A stretch of 64,000 bases of DNA from Cerioporus squamosus (GCA_022592435.1 JABYQS010000073.1:62001-126000), one strand, 5' to 3'; counted from the stretch's first letter, positions 1 through 12,493 are shown. The notes: generated by a model not told the origin, from the letters alone. A program made the numbers and translations.

Positions 1-1867
1 GCGTACAAGCATCGTGACCCACGAATTCTCGTCGCGTCCGAGCAGTAAGTTGGCTTTACTGGCGTGCGCGGCCGTTACTGACGTGGTCATCAGCGCCTCG
101 GCGATATGCGTCCACGTCCGACCTACGTCAAGCGGCACCTTCCACGCCGGCTACCTCGCTCTCGCAACTCACTTTGGTGACTCCTCCCCCAAGTCCGCCA
201 TCGGCCCTTCTCCCGTTGCATGTTCGTGCTAAGGCGCTTCTTCGTCCTACATGCAACGACGGTCCGCAGCTGGCCGGTCGCGAGCAGGAGAAGACCGCCA
301 TCGAGGCCTTCATCCTGGGCTTCATCTTCGGGTCTGCGTCCTCGGAGGACATCTCCGCTTTGTACATCTCGGGTTCGCCAGGTACGGGAAAGACGGCCAT
401 GGTCAATGCCGTCCTCGCCGCAGTTGCGAAGCAACTCCAAGCGCAGAGCACTGATGTGCTCGCTGTGAACTGTATGGCCCTCGATGGTGTGGACGCTGTA
501 TGGCAGAGACTGGCGGAGATGCTTGGTACCGCCAAGAAGACCTCGGGGCGCGGAAGGAAATTCAAGGACACTCCCCAGCAAATCGTGGAGAAATCCTTGG
601 CCGCCAGCGATCGGAAATGGTGCGTATCAACCTTCACATTGTGACGAGGTCCGGGCTGATCGGCGCTTGTGGCAGTATTGTTGTGTTGGACGAGATGGAT
701 CACATCGCCTCATCGACTCAAGCCCTCGCTCCCCTGTTTACGCTTGCGCATACGTTCTCCAAGAGCTTACGTCTGGTCGGGATCGCGAACACGCATACTC
801 TCACCTCGTCTTCAAGCACAGCCATCTCCGTGCAGTCCCTCGTTGGCGTCCAAACGCTCCATTTCGCTCCATACACGTCCGAGCAATTGCTGGCTATTCT
901 CCGCGCTAGGCTCGCATCCCTGTCAGAAAACGAGGACGCTGCCTCCGTGGAGCGCGTTAAGAAGTTCTTGCCGGTCCCGACCTTGACGTTGTTGTCGAAG
1001 AAGATTGCAAGCCAGACTGGGGACGTTCGTGCCGTGTTCGAGGTTCTCCGCGGGGCGATCGACATCGCCGTGAATGCCATCACGCCGTCGGATCCGTTGA
1101 ATCCCCCAACGCCAGCAGTCACCCCTGCTCACGTTCTCGCCGCTTTCAAGGCATATGCGCCGGCAGGCAAGACCACGCCGGCGCCGTCGACGGCAGCGTC
1201 TACGGTCTCTGCTGTCCCGCGGAAGGCCAGCAATAGTGAGACGGTCATGAAGATTCGTGAGCTTGGTCTTCAGCAAAGGCTCGTGCTCTTGGCTGCGTTG
1301 CTCGCCGCGAAGTCGACCGAAGCCGGTGTTCCTTTCAACGGCTCCTCGCATTCGTCACCTGCCCGTTCCCCCGTGAAACGCACCCAGTCGTCTTCGGTCG
1401 TCCAACCCTCCGCTTCGAAGGCTACAAGTTTCGACATCGGTCATCTGTACGCCTTTTATACGACCATCCTCGGTCGGGTCGAGAGCGGGGTCTTCACGAT
1501 TGTATCTCGCAGCGAGTTCGGGGACCTTGCGGGTGTCCTTGAGGTCGTCGGCCTCCTCTCGTTGTCTTGCAGCGGCGGCCTCCCCTCCACTCCGCGCAAA
1601 TCTGGCAAGAAATCGTTCAGTCGTTCCATGTCGTTCAGCGCTGGCGCTCCAAGTGCGCAGGAGGCTCGCTTCGTCGATGGCGTCCGTCTCGATGAGGTCG
1701 CCCGTGGCCTTGGCTTGGGTGTTGAAGATTCCCCGGCAGACGTGCGCGAAGAGGAGCTTCGTGCAATCTTCCAGCGCGAGCAGGCTCGCATCGTCCGGGA
1801 GGCGAAAGCGCGTCGCCTTCGTAGCCACGCTGAAGTCGTTGGTTTCGAGGACGCGATGGAGGATTAA
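1..1867 (+). CDS. CDC6: Cell division control protein 6 (CDC6), 5' partial
   Basis: AAA+ ATPase that, with ORC and Cdt1, loads the MCM helicase on replication origins in the nucleus. The reading frame is already open at base 2, so the N-terminus lies outside the window. Exons are about 1-44, 94-619 and 676-1867, joined by 49- and 56-bp introns that keep frame. The AAA+ core shows the lead-in LAGREQEK, Walker A GSPGTGKT, Walker B VVLDEMD, a sensor-1 type stretch VGIANTHT and a sensor-2 type GDVRAVFEVLRGA. A linker rich in Ser, Pro and Lys/Arg, with KRTQSS-like sites, precedes a C-terminal winged-helix region ending EDAMED-stop. About 587 residues are visible, as expected for fungal CDC6. ORC1 is the main alternative, but no BAH domain is seen and the length fits CDC6 better. 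Confidence 0.9.
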
Positions 1868-2415
1868 GCCCTCCTTTGGTCCAGAGTCAGTCGCCACCAA
1901 TATTATCGGCGCACGGATGGTCTAGGGAGCCCCACACATCTTTATGTCTCATTATTCCCTGCTCTTTCATCTCTTCTGTCTCCTCTCCTCTCTCCTCACC
2001 ACTGTCTATATGCTCGCCATTCTATCCTCATGCTCTACATACGTATCGTGCTGTTCCGCGTCTGAGATCCACCATGCCACCATGTCCCGCATTGTTTTGT
2101 CATCGCATACATCGCCTCGCCTCATGTCACACTCGCATTCAGAGTTCATATTCCGGGACCATCACACACAGCAGTGCTTCTGTCACCGGATTCATCCATA
2201 CCAACGTTCAAGTAGCTTTAGTCACACCCTCGTCAATGTAGTATATCCCAGTAGTCTTAGTTTTGTTACGGCATGGTTTTGTACGTATCCCACAGTATGC
2301 GATGAAGGCAATGAATCGAATGAATTTAACGCAGTAGACCACATTCTTGTGATGAACAACTGGACGCAATTCATGTGTGCAATACAATACAGCATTCACA
2401 ACAGGAACATCGAGA
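1868..2415. other. Intergenic, convergent 3' ends
   Basis: This is AT-richer spacer between the CDC6 stop and the stop of the gamma-tubulin complex gene on the other strand. It presumably holds both 3' UTRs. I see no supported gene; the open frames lack splice logic and recognisable motifs. Confidence 0.6.
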
Positions 2416-5400
2416 CTATGCCGGACGTGGAGAGTCTTTCCGAGTCCACCAGTCAGACATGTTCAGCCTCAGGAGCAGCTGGTGCAAGTTGGCCGTCGTC
2501 CCCGACACCCGTCGGTGCCCCTGCATCATGTGGAGCGGAATGTCGCTCAACACCAGACCAGAGGCGTCGGCCTCTTTCTCAACGAGCGCCTTTAGCACCT
2601 TGACCTATATGCGAAGTCACTTCAGCAAGGAGCCAATGCCCACATCCCATAAAGCAGGAGCGATACTCACGAATGTAGTCATCTTCGCGCGGAACCTGCC
2701 CCACAGCTCCTCCAGCATCGGCCCAGCCTCGTACTCCTCCAGGTTGCCGTCCCTGATCTCGCCCACAAGCACACCAAGCTCGAGCACGAGCTCCATACAC
2801 CCGCGCAGGATGTCGCCTACGGCCTTCTGCCCCGAGCGGAGGAGGCACGAGCTAAGGATGTCGTCGAGGACTCTTGAGTGGAACTCGGCGAGGCTGAAGA
2901 CGTCCGCGAAAGCTGCGCGTTCATGGACTGGACTGTCTGGGCTGGTGCTCGCGGCCAAGCCTGCGTGTCTGTAGCCAGAGTGGGGGTCGGAACCGGATGC
3001 GGCTGCGAGGCGGGCGAGGAACCCGTCCATGTTGCTCCCGATGGCGATATCATAGACGTATGAGGACAACGCCATGACGAACGAGTGCGCGATGAAGCGG
3101 AAGTGCAGCAGGAGCTTGTTGGAGGGGGTGAGCGTGGGGAACAGAGGCGCACTCGCTTTGCGGGTGAGTCGGAACAGCGTGCGGACGACATTCTCCACTA
3201 GGGCAACACGTCAGCAGCGCAGGGTCGCGCAAGGTGGCAAGAACGTACCTCGCATCAAACGGAGGTTGAAGGCGAACATGCGATGGTACTTGGAGAGGAT
3301 AGCGGGGGTGATCAACACGTCTAGTGGAGACGGTGGTTGGTAGTGCATGTACAGGAAGTCAAGAGCTCTGCCGCAAGGTTAGCCTTCATTCCAAAGCCTA
3401 GAACGAGTACAGACGTACTCAATCGCTGCAGTCTCGTGTCAGTGGGAGGCAACGCATATTTGGGAGCGGCACACTCACATAGAGGATTTAGCCACTTCTC
3501 TCTTCCCGTGGCCAAAGGCAAGTCGCGGATCGCAAACCCAAGCCTCCACCCAGCCTCCTCGACGATCCTGTTTTGCGCCGCGGCGACCTCGTCCAGTTCT
3601 TCGTCGTCCTCTTCCCGGTAAGCGCGACCTTCCTCCAGAGCATCCACAATCACCGTCCTCAAGAGGAAGTTCAGATCCGAACCCAGTGGAGGCCACTTGT
3701 CGCCAATGATCAGCGACGGCGACAGCCCGATTGCCCTCCTCATCTTCTTCTCTTTCGCACTCTCCTTGTTCCCTCGCGCGTCTTGGGTCGCGCCGTTAGC
3801 TGACCGGCCATGGCTGCCATTCTGTCCGCTTGCCGTCGTGGCCATCTGCCGTTCCCGCCGCGCGTTCTCCCTAGCCTCACTCGCGGCGTACGTCCGAGAC
3901 CCTACAACGGCTGCGTCCACATCCTCGGCGTCATAGAAAAGCGCGGCCTGTAGACGCGACTTGAACTGATGCGCAGTGATGAGAATGTACCCGCGCAAGA
4001 GGACGAGATGCGTGTGGAGATGGAGATGGGTGCTGGGCGTGAGGAACCGCGCGACGAGGGCGCCTGAGAGCGTTTGAGCGTGAGTGATCAAAGGCGAAAG
4101 CACACGGGCAGTTAAATGTGCGATAGTAGGGGTGGACACAGGGAGTGTGGGCGGGAAGGAGGTCAGGAAAGCACGAAGGGTCGAGGTTGATTGTGTGCCG
4201 GAGAGGAGGCCCGTGGCATTGAGGGTGGCAACGGAATGGGAGGGCGAGTCAGCTTCGCCGGGAAGCAGATCAAAGACCTTGAATGCACGCATGACGTCTT
4301 CGGGGTCCGTTGGCCAGGAGGCACAGGTACTGTCTTTATCTGCCGCAGTATTCGTCCGAGGCTTGGGCGTCGGACCGCCAAAGGCGAGCCCATCCTCCAT
4401 GTTCTCCAGTCCCTCCTCCGTCCAGAGCCACTCGATCTCTGGATGGAGATGCTTGCCGGTGAGCAGCGGATGCTCTGGATCAGCCGCACGGAGTAGTACA
4501 AGCGACTTGCGAGCGCGAGAGAACACCTCCGCCATCTCTGCGGTGATGAACCCCGGGAACCCGTCTCCCTCCGGCTCGTCGTCGTTCACATGTGCGACAA
4601 TGTTGTCCTCATCGTCCACTAGTCCGCTGTCCATTCGGTCCCGCTCGTCCTGACGTGTCCGCCCTTTCGCCAACGCCGGACGGAAGTGTGTGCTTGGGGT
4701 GGTGTAACCTACAGAGGCGCACAAGGTGTGGAAATAACTACGAGAAGTGGTGGTAAGCATGAAAGCGAGCATCGCCGTGACGACTCGCGGGGAGGAGCGT
4801 TCGATATGATCCGCGAGGTGCCTGTATATCACGGAGAGCAAGTCCTCCGGAGTTGCGGGGATTGCTTCGTAGTCTGGGGGCTCTACATGTTCTTCCTAAC
4901 CATGGATGTCTTGTGTTAGGATTCGGATCTCGGGGCTCGTTGGGATTTACGTACCCTGCTACATAGGGCTGCTAGAGCCAAGAGGATATACTCCATATCT
5001 TCGTATTGCGTCCATAACGCGGTCAACCGCGCGTCAGCGCCAGGGAAGGCATGCAGTTCAGGATGGATGGTCTCCGCCGTCTGGCGTAGGTATGCCAGTA
5101 TAGATGATATAGCATGGGTAAATGCGTGAAGAATGGATGTATGGCGGTTGGAGAAATGCCTGTAATTCTTGAACGCTTAGCTCACTACAGGTCATCGCCA
5201 CGTCGCAGCAACGCACCTTGATTCTGGGGTATCCGTCACCAGCTCTAATCGCCTCATCAGGTTGCCAATCGTAAGGAAACGCTTCAACAGACTAGCCATG
5301 GTGTTTAGGCGAGCAGGTATCTCGACGAGAGTGGAACTGACCTTGCGCTCATGACCTCATCCTTCCCCACAATGACAATCTGGCCGTCCTTCCGGCCTTG

Positions 5401-6076
5401 CAAACCCCTGATAACAAACTTCTGGTGCGCCGGATCCCATATGTGCAGATGCGAGGACGTTCCGCTGACTGTCAGGAGCAGCGATCGGAACAGGTCTGGG
5501 ACGTGCACATAGACGAGTTGTACGTCGGGATCATATATGGGTGGACGAACGCTGAGCTTATGTTAGGACACGATATCGTCCGACAGTTCCGTACTCACTG
5601 GTATCTTGCCGATGCGAAAGTCTTGCTGGACTGTTCCGAAAGAAAGGGTGACGGCGCGACATTGGCGTTAAAGGATGATCGGAGAGCGTCCCACGACAAT
5701 ACTTGGTTCTATCACATAGTCTACCTCCATAAGAACAAAGTCGCGCGTACATTGGTCTGCGTACCATTGACCCATGCCTCCGTAATGCAGCCCGCGTCCA
5801 AATCGACTCCAAGTGATCCTTCTTCGCCTGCTCGAACTTGAGGACGTCCTCGGACAATAGTTGCAGTTCCGGAGGTAGTATGCGACTCTGCTCCATGTAG
5901 TTATCTTGAGGCCGAGAGCGATTCTGCCAGAATCGCAGCGTATCCATTATTGGGTTCTGAGGCTTCTCTTCAAGACGAGGGATGAAGAACTGGGGTCGTA
6001 GTTCGGGTAGTGCGCATATAGTCGGGCCTGCCTCGTCGCCCGCCGCCGCAGAATCCAATGTCAAGGAGGTGCCCAT
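2416..6076 (-). CDS. Gamma-tubulin complex component (Spc97/Spc98 family, GCP5/6-like)
   Basis: Structural subunit of the gamma-tubulin complex that nucleates microtubules at the spindle pole body. The first in-frame ATG is at 6076; the frame is closed by a TGA further upstream. The N-terminus carries IPRLEEKPQNP and a GRIP1-like region with VPDLFRSLLLTVSG, FVIRGLQG and LLKRFLTIGNLMRRLELV. A helical stretch with LAYLRQTAETIHPEL follows, then YRHLADHIERSSPRVVTAML. The C-terminal GRIP2 half has LDVLITPAILSKYHRMF, FNLRLMRVE and a final exon ending NLHQLLLRLNMSDWW. About ten short introns were inferred; one (near 5700-5760, donor GTACGC) decides between two plausible frames. It is convergent with CDC6 and divergent from DBF4. 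The family is clear, but which GCP subtype (4, 5 or 6) is not. Confidence 0.82.
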
Positions 6077-6787
6077 AATGGCGTGTGGAGTGAAGTTGAG
6101 AGTAGAGAATCTGCGGGTGGCAAGCTTGAGCCAGCTTGGGCTCGAAGCACGCGCCAAACGCGCATCTAGACGCGTGTGTCACGAAGCCGTCACGTACACG
6201 GTCACGTGGGTCGTGAGATGTTTATGTTCGGAAGAGCGCTCCGATACTTCCGGTGGTACTCACTTAGCTTCGAGCCTTCGACGCGCGAAGCAACAAGCTG
6301 AACAAAGTCAAGGCGAACCTTGTTCTGGGACACAGATACAGTATGTTGGATACTTTCGTGAGTGGCTTAGGGAAGAAGGTGTACTGAGGGTGTTTTGATA
6401 TGAGGAAATTCTGGCGTACGTAGTATTATGGCGAAGAGAACACGCTTCCCAGGCGTGTCTCGACTTCAATTCCTGTATACTGTTCGACATCTTAGCCAGC
6501 GAGTGATACTACTTTCCCGAATGCCAAAGTAACGAACTTTGCGTAAAAACCAGCAAGCAGGGCAAAGCGAAGGGGAGCGGGCGCGACGCGTCGGAAACAC
6601 GCGTTGTTTGTTTGGATTGATGAACCAGATCGTTTCGTCGCGCGTGCCTCCACCACCACTCTGCCTCGCCTCAGCGTCGTCTCTTTCTTCCACCACGCAG
6701 CTCGTCTGCATTCCGCCTCTTTCACCTTCTTGCATACACCTTCACCCGACCAGAGCCGGGGGGCCATAGCAGGCACCCATCATCCGC
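6077..6787. other. Divergent intergenic promoter region
   Basis: About 0.7 kb between the start of the gamma-tubulin complex gene (minus) and DBF4 (plus). It contains pyrimidine-rich tracts near 6650-6740, typical of fungal 5' UTRs. I see no TATA box or gene that I can support. Confidence 0.6.
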
Positions 6788-8814
6788 ATGGCCACAGCCG
6801 CTGCTCTCCCCCGCAATCCGCTGGCCACACGACCTCAGTCGCACCACGCCGGCATGTCCATCTCCCCATGTCGGACCACGCTAAGGAAGGCTTCTGCTGC
6901 TGTCAAGCGTCCACACTCTCCGGAGCCCTCGGCCGATAAGGACGACCAAAGCTCCAAGAGGGCCAAGACCACCTTGGTCGCCCCCGCGGTGCAGGATTCG
7001 CCCACCCAGTCGGTGGCCAGTCGCGCTGATGCGAAGAAGGAGAAGGAGAGGAAAAAGGAGAGGGACAAACTCGAGTTCAAGTCTAAGTACAGTCGTGCGT
7101 TCCCCGGCTTCGTCTTCTACTTTGACCTCGATACCGGCAACCCGGAGATCGAGGCGGTCAGGATGCATCTTTACGAGAGGGTCAAGTATATGAACGGGGT
7201 GAGTAGTTCTGTTGACTATCAAGAGCCATCCCTTCAAATGTTTGGTTTCTCGCATGCAGCAAGTCGAAGATTTCTTCTCGAAAGACATCACACATTTCAT
7301 CACACTGCACGACGTGGACGAGAAGGAGAACAAGGAGAAGGATGGGAAGGGCTCGGCACTAGGAAGCCCTATCAGACTCCGGGGACGGTGGGTGTCTGTC
7401 GCCGCCATCGTGGTCTCCTCGACTGACGAGTTGCCTCAGGAACACCATGGGAGAGTCTCTCTTACAGAAAGCGCGTTCCTTCGACATGAAGGTTTGGTCC
7501 GTTGCCAAGCTTCACGGCGTTCTCGATCGCTGTGACGCCCCTCGGGCTACCCTCCCCACTGGTTCCCTCCAATCACGCGCTCAACGGACATCCCGAGACC
7601 GCAATCTTGCCCGTCTGCTGGAGACGGAACGACTGCACGGCACGACGGAGCGCGATCCAAGTCAACGACGACACGACTACGTCTACTTCTCGAAGGACAG
7701 TTACTTCGTTCTCGTCGAGGACATCCGTGGAGAGCTAGCCACCATCACCGCTACCGAGTATCCGATACAGAGGACGAAGGATGGCAAGGAGAAGGGAAAC
7801 TGGCCTGTCCTCCACCTGCACCCCATGGCGCGGGGTCCGTTCCTTGAGTACGATGACAAAGAGGAGCGGCGCCGGCAGAAGACGGAGAAGGCAGAGCAGG
7901 ACCGGCAGTCGGAGAGGGCGCGTCGAAAGGCGCGTCTGCTACACGAGCGGAAGCGGCGTGCCCAGCAGGTCCGTCTACGCTCCGCCCAGCAACCCGACCT
8001 GCGACGATGTGCATCCATGAACAACCTCAAGCGACGGGCGACGTTTCCTGATGCTGCTCTTGAAGGCTACGTGGACCTCGACGAGGGCTTCGCGGAGGAC
8101 ATAGAGTCGGCGAACGCGTCCGGCTATCTTGCCTCAGCAGCGTATATGGCGGCGTCGGGTAACAGCGTCAATGTCACCTCGACGACGGGTACGACGTCAG
8201 CCGCTGGCGGACTCTTGCGGACTTTGCAGTTGCCTCCTCACATCAAGGAGAAGATGCAGCAGCAAGTCACGATGCAGAGACGTGCTTCTGCTCTGCCGCC
8301 TCCTGCGGAGAGAAACAAGGAGAACGTGATGGGCCCCCCTACGACAATTCCCGATCGCGCCAAGTTCCTTCGGAAGAGCAAGAGCACGAACACCTTGAAG
8401 CTCCCGAAGCGCGACGAACAGTCAAAGCCTGGCTACTGCGAGTGCTGTCGTGTGAAGTTCGAAAACTTCAAAGACGTACGTCTTTCTGTCCGAGGTGCCG
8501 AGTGCCATGAGTGCTTTATTGATCCACCATGCTCTATCTAGCACATTGTCAGCCGCAAACACCGCAAGTTTGCCATGGACGACAACAACTTCAAGCATCT
8601 GGACGCCGTCCTGTCCCGCGTTAAGCGCCGGACGGTCGAGGAGGTCGAGGAGGCGAACGAGCGTTTCCTCGCCGAGGCTCTAGCGGCTCCGCCATCAGCT
8701 GGCGACGAGGACGAACTGATGCTGCCGCAGCTTGCGGACGAGGAAGCTGCCGACGACGTGCATTGGGACGAGTGGGTAGACGCGGCCAAGTGCGAGATCG
8801 AAATCGAAGCCTGA
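6788..8814 (+). CDS. DBF4: DBF4-type regulatory subunit of Cdc7 kinase (Dfp1/Him1-like)
   Basis: Regulatory subunit of the Dbf4-dependent kinase, which phosphorylates MCM to fire origins in S phase. Exons are 6788-7198, 7260-7387, 7440-8475 and 8542-8814, giving 615 residues in one frame. An N-terminal basic/Ser-Pro segment leads into a BRCT-like motif-N region (FFSKDITHFIT, LLQKARSFDMKVWSVAKL). Motif M follows (DSYFVLVEDIRGE, TEYP). A basic coiled segment of Glu/Arg/Lys and a low-complexity part come next. The CCHH DBF4 zinc finger is split by the last intron: CECCRVKFENFKD then HIVSRKHRKF. The acidic C-terminus ends DEWVDAAKCEIEIEA. Order and spacing of motifs N, M and C match the family. 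It lies less than 5 kb from CDC6, with one gene between. Confidence 0.92.
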
Positions 8815-9607
8815 CGGACATCGTGACCGCCTCATACCTCGCCCGCTACGTCCCTGTTTCTGCGTGCGAGGTATATTTCGAGGACATTGTTGAACCTTTG
8901 GCTTTTGCTTTGCAAGTACGACACATAGGTTATGTCTCCCTTCCCCTTCCGCTTTCCCGCCCCCAACCTCTTCATCCTCTCCCGGTTTTGGATTGATCAT
9001 ACGATACACCACACACTGTACAACACCACATTTACGAACACCGTCTGTCGCACCATGCAACATCACTTCTCTGGTATACCTCTACAAGAATGTAGGACCA
9101 TCTCAGCAAGTAATACATGCACGTTCTTGAATCCATCCCCCCTCCTCCAATACTCCCCCAACAGATATCGCTTTGTTTCGCTGGCCCGCACGTCGGTTTG
9201 TCCCTTGCGAACACGTTGTCTCGTGCCGGTGCTCCGATCGCCCACGTACCGATATCGCGTCGTCATCGAGAAGAGAGCGTGGCTAGAGGTCTCTGGAGGT
9301 GGATCGTTCTGCGAAGCGCTGTCCGCGGAAATATCTGTTCGCCGCTCCATGCACCGCGTTACCGCCGCGTCCGCATGGGCTCATATCTTCATTACGTTCA
9401 TGCGGCACTCTAAATGACAGCCGGAGTAACCTTGACTCGTTGATGGTTCCATGCGGGCAAAGCTCAGTAGAGATACAAGGGTATACATATACATGATGCG
9501 TGTGCAGCGAAGTCATAAGGTCATCATGAAGACACCTGCCCCCCGTCTCTCCCCTGCAACGATGGAATCGAAGCGGCGGCTTCGACGTCCACACCCTCCT
9601 TGCTCAG
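8815..9607. other. Intergenic, convergent 3' ends
   Basis: DNA between DBF4 and the secreted-protein gene. It contains CT-rich stretches near 8930-9000 and 9120-9160 and presumably both 3' UTRs. I see no supportable gene. Confidence 0.6.
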
Positions 9608-10537
9608 TCATTGTATGGTGACCGTGAGGAGCGTGACGTTCCCGTCGACAGCGATGCCTGTCATAGAGCGTGAGTCAGCGAAGCTCGATGCCGAAGGGAA
9701 TAGCACATGAACGCACCGTGGTTCACGCCATTCGAGCCCGCGGCCATGAGGCCAGTAATGTTCTGTGCGCTGGTGACATACGTCACGCCCTCGAAGGCAT
9801 GCGTGCCCACAGCAGCCGAAACGAGGGCGTCGCGGCCGATGTTATACCCGTCGTCGACGATGTCGTGGTGGTCTGTCACAGGCTTCTCCTTCGAAACGCT
9901 GACGGGTCGAACATCAGTCCGAAAGCCAGCGGATGGTGCGAAAGGGGATACTCACGCGAGAAAGGCCGCGCCTGTGTTCGCAGAGGGGCCGTTTTGGAAG
10001 TACACGCGAAAGTGGTTGCCTCCAATGAGAGACTCGAGGCAGGTGCCTCCCTCCGAGTCGCCAAAGTCTTGGCGGAGTTCGGTCGTCTGGTTGACCGGGC
10101 CGTGGCCGTCGCCGAGGTTGGCAGGGAAAGGGTCCCCAAGATGGATCCCAAAGCATTCCGTCGAGCTAGAAGACAGAAACTGATGTCAGACCATGTGCTC
10201 TGCTCGCTGGCGGATGTTCTACACTCACAACCCGACGGCCCTGGCGTAGTTTATGAGGCCGTCCTCGTTCAAGACGGCAGGAGAGCTCAAGCCGGAGATT
10301 ATCACCTGGGATGCCAAGCATAGGTCAGTGAGCTAACTTGGGCATGTGAGACGAGGCTCTGGGAAGACTCACGTTGAGAGGCTCTCCGAGACCGTTCAAG
10401 GTGTCGACGAACATAGAGCCACCTCCGGACGCTGGGTTCTCAAACGCAGCGGCACGCTTCTGCACAATTGCGCCGTATACAGCTGAAGACGCGGCAAGAG
10501 CACCTGCAAAAAGGAGCGCAGAGACCGTGGTGATCAT
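9608..10537 (-). CDS. Small secreted protein of unknown function
   Basis: Predicted extracellular protein of about 215 residues. Residues 1-22 form a signal peptide (MITTVSALLFAGALAASSAV), followed by a Lys-Arg site (VQKR) suited to Kex2-type processing. The mature part has VIISGLSSPAVLNEDG, NYARAVGFSTECFGIHLG, GTCLESLIGGNHFRVY and NIGRDALVSAAVGTHAFEGVTY, and ends LLTVTIQ-stop. Two cysteines could pair, and NQT, NIT and NVT are glycosylation sites. Five exons are joined by four introns with strong donors (GTGAGT or GTGCGT); frame is kept throughout. From memory the sequence resembles uncharacterised secreted proteins common in polypores and other agaricomycetes. I know no assigned activity. 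A TATAAAAG box lies about 90 bp upstream. Confidence 0.8.
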
Positions 10538-10628
10538 AGTGTCTGGCGGCGGCTGGTAGGAGGACGCGCTCGAGAGGAAGGGACCTGAGGAGCAGACGGC
10601 TGAGAACCCTCAGCGCAAACGTTCGCGT

Positions 10629-10636
10629 CTTTTATA
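10629..10636 (-). promoter_or_regulatory. TATA box of the small secreted protein gene
   Basis: Reads TATAAAAG on the minus strand, about 92 bp upstream of the ATG at 10537. This is a canonical core promoter element and suits a strongly regulated or abundant secreted product. Confidence 0.6.
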
Positions 10637-11509
10637 GCTGCCCGTATCACTTCCACCATGCTCACGGTGGTGCGAAAGCGAAGCGACATGTACGTCGACC
10701 CGAGAGCACATGCTTCGGGAGACAGCAACCAGAAGCCATGTCCGTATGGACGCCTGTTACGCTGATGCGGGCTACTTGAAACGGCATGACCATGTGATGC
10801 AAGCTCGGAATCGGGGCAGTCTGGCGGGGAAGCATCTACAAGGACGACGGAGACAAGCGGAGGAAGCGTTGCGATTTGCAGACCTGCGATGGGTGGGGAG
10901 AGATGGGTGGGGAGAGATGAAGGTATCCGGGCGTCGCCTCCACGGCGTTAGGGTCCACAAGTGGCTTGATCCCCAGTAGACGCTAGTCACGCGGACGAGC
11001 AGTTTCCTTGTGAGGGTGTTCGCCACGCTACTACCTCTGCTTCCTCACCTTGTTTCCACATGAATTTCCGGGACACGTTCGTGACTTCGAAAGTTTCGTT
11101 CCTGGCTCGCCCACGTTCATCATACGCGCGCTGCCAGTCGTTGCTGACCGCTGGAGGTGGTTGTAGCGTCGTCGTACCTTCTCACCGCACAGGCCGCCTT
11201 GTTTCGTTGATGCATGATGTCAACGTCAACACGGAGGGAGATACAGCGATACGACTCGTCAGTGCGCTATGAATATCGTGAGTTGCACGTTTGACTTACT
11301 CCAGTGAGTGGGCCAGCCAGGGTTATCCATCTATCTCCCAGGTGTCTGTCCCGCGCACGAGCACGCCATGTCCAAGTCAAAATGTTGTGCCGTCGGACTC
11401 ACTACGCACTGATGTGTCCCCCACGCTGTGTCCTCAGCACTACAAGGAAAATAACCTCGTCAGCGTAGTACTTGTTCGACGCGCTGGAGTCTAAGTGCTC
11501 TTCACCGTG

Positions 11510-11549
11510 ACCCAACTTGAACCAACTTTCCAATTACTTCAAGTTGGGT
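11510..11549. repeat. Perfect 12-bp inverted repeat (hairpin)
   Basis: ACCCAACTTGAA at 11510-11521 is matched exactly by TTCAAGTTGGGT at 11538-11549, with a 16-base loop. It lies in intergenic DNA. It could be a miniature transposon remnant or a protein-binding palindrome; the sequence alone does not decide. Confidence 0.6.
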
Positions 11550-12493
11550 CCGTTCTGGCCGCGGGAAGTTGAAACACAACACAAAGGCCGGGCAGCCGGC
11601 GAACATGCTTCGTTTGACCGAAGACTGGTGCCAAAACCCACGTATGGGATTCCGTTCTCCACCTTGCAGCAGTGCTTGCAGCCCAGTTGGTGGTCTAGGG
11701 CCCCCATGCCCAAAACGCCTGCACGTTACTCAGGTCGCGTAAGTAGCTTCATCAGACTTCAGCGGAGGAGCAGGACTAATCTCGGGGCCGCTGTTCCGTC
11801 CAGTGTCCATCACGACTTGTCGGGATGGATCGGTACACGGAGACAAGTAAGTACCCATATATGGTAAGAAGAATCAAGAGAACCAGCGGCTCCTCCCGCC
11901 ACCTGGGCGCTACGTAGTCCTGGTACAGCGTTGAACGTTCCATGTGTCTCGTATGTCTTTGGTTCGAGTAGGTCAAGACGGCGTTGAAGGTGGCGTACTT
12001 AGCTCAAGTATGCTTTAGTGAATACAACTTCAGACCCTCGAGCGAGCGAGCGAAGCAGGCTATTGCCCCTGAACATACTCAGCCTACTGCATCCGCAGCG
12101 ATTGCGTGAGCACCAGCGGATCTAAGTGTGACATCGCACGGTCACAAGTCACCGCGCTGACTAGGTTCGTTTGACCGGATTTGGTTTCTTGTCTGTACAA
12201 ACTCACGTCGGCACGCACAAACGGCTTCGCATCGTTCTTTCTTGCCTGCCCCGTCCTTTCTCTCTGGCATCCCCACCCCTTGCCCGTACTTGAACGCTTG
12301 CCCCTTGGCGGTCTTTCAGTTGTCCGTTTCTTGGTCTTCCGGCGCGGTCTTATCTCATTCACCGCTTCTCGGTGGCGGCAGTTCTGCACCCAACCACCAA
12401 CATCCTGGGTACGTGCGCACACATCCTGGTCCTCCATCTCTCCTCTAGCTGAAATTCCGGTCAGACTCGGATAGGTATATTGCATCATCCCCC

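Larger units (their letters stand above)
10538..12493. other. Long intergenic region
   Basis: About 2 kb between the secreted-protein start (minus) and the Zn2Cys6 gene start (plus). It holds the TATA box of the former, a 12-bp inverted repeat at 11510-11549 and pyrimidine-rich tracts at 12230-12300 just upstream of the latter. Open frames of 60-130 codons occur but show no motif, signal peptide or splice logic. Confidence 0.6.

Noticed and set aside
5690..5810. An attractive alternative minus-strand frame in the gamma-tubulin gene (reading HYGGMGQWYADQC).
   Set aside because: A GTACGC...GATAG intron of 56 bp at this place keeps the upstream frame and joins cleanly to the next exon, so the alternative frame is intronic or a shadow.
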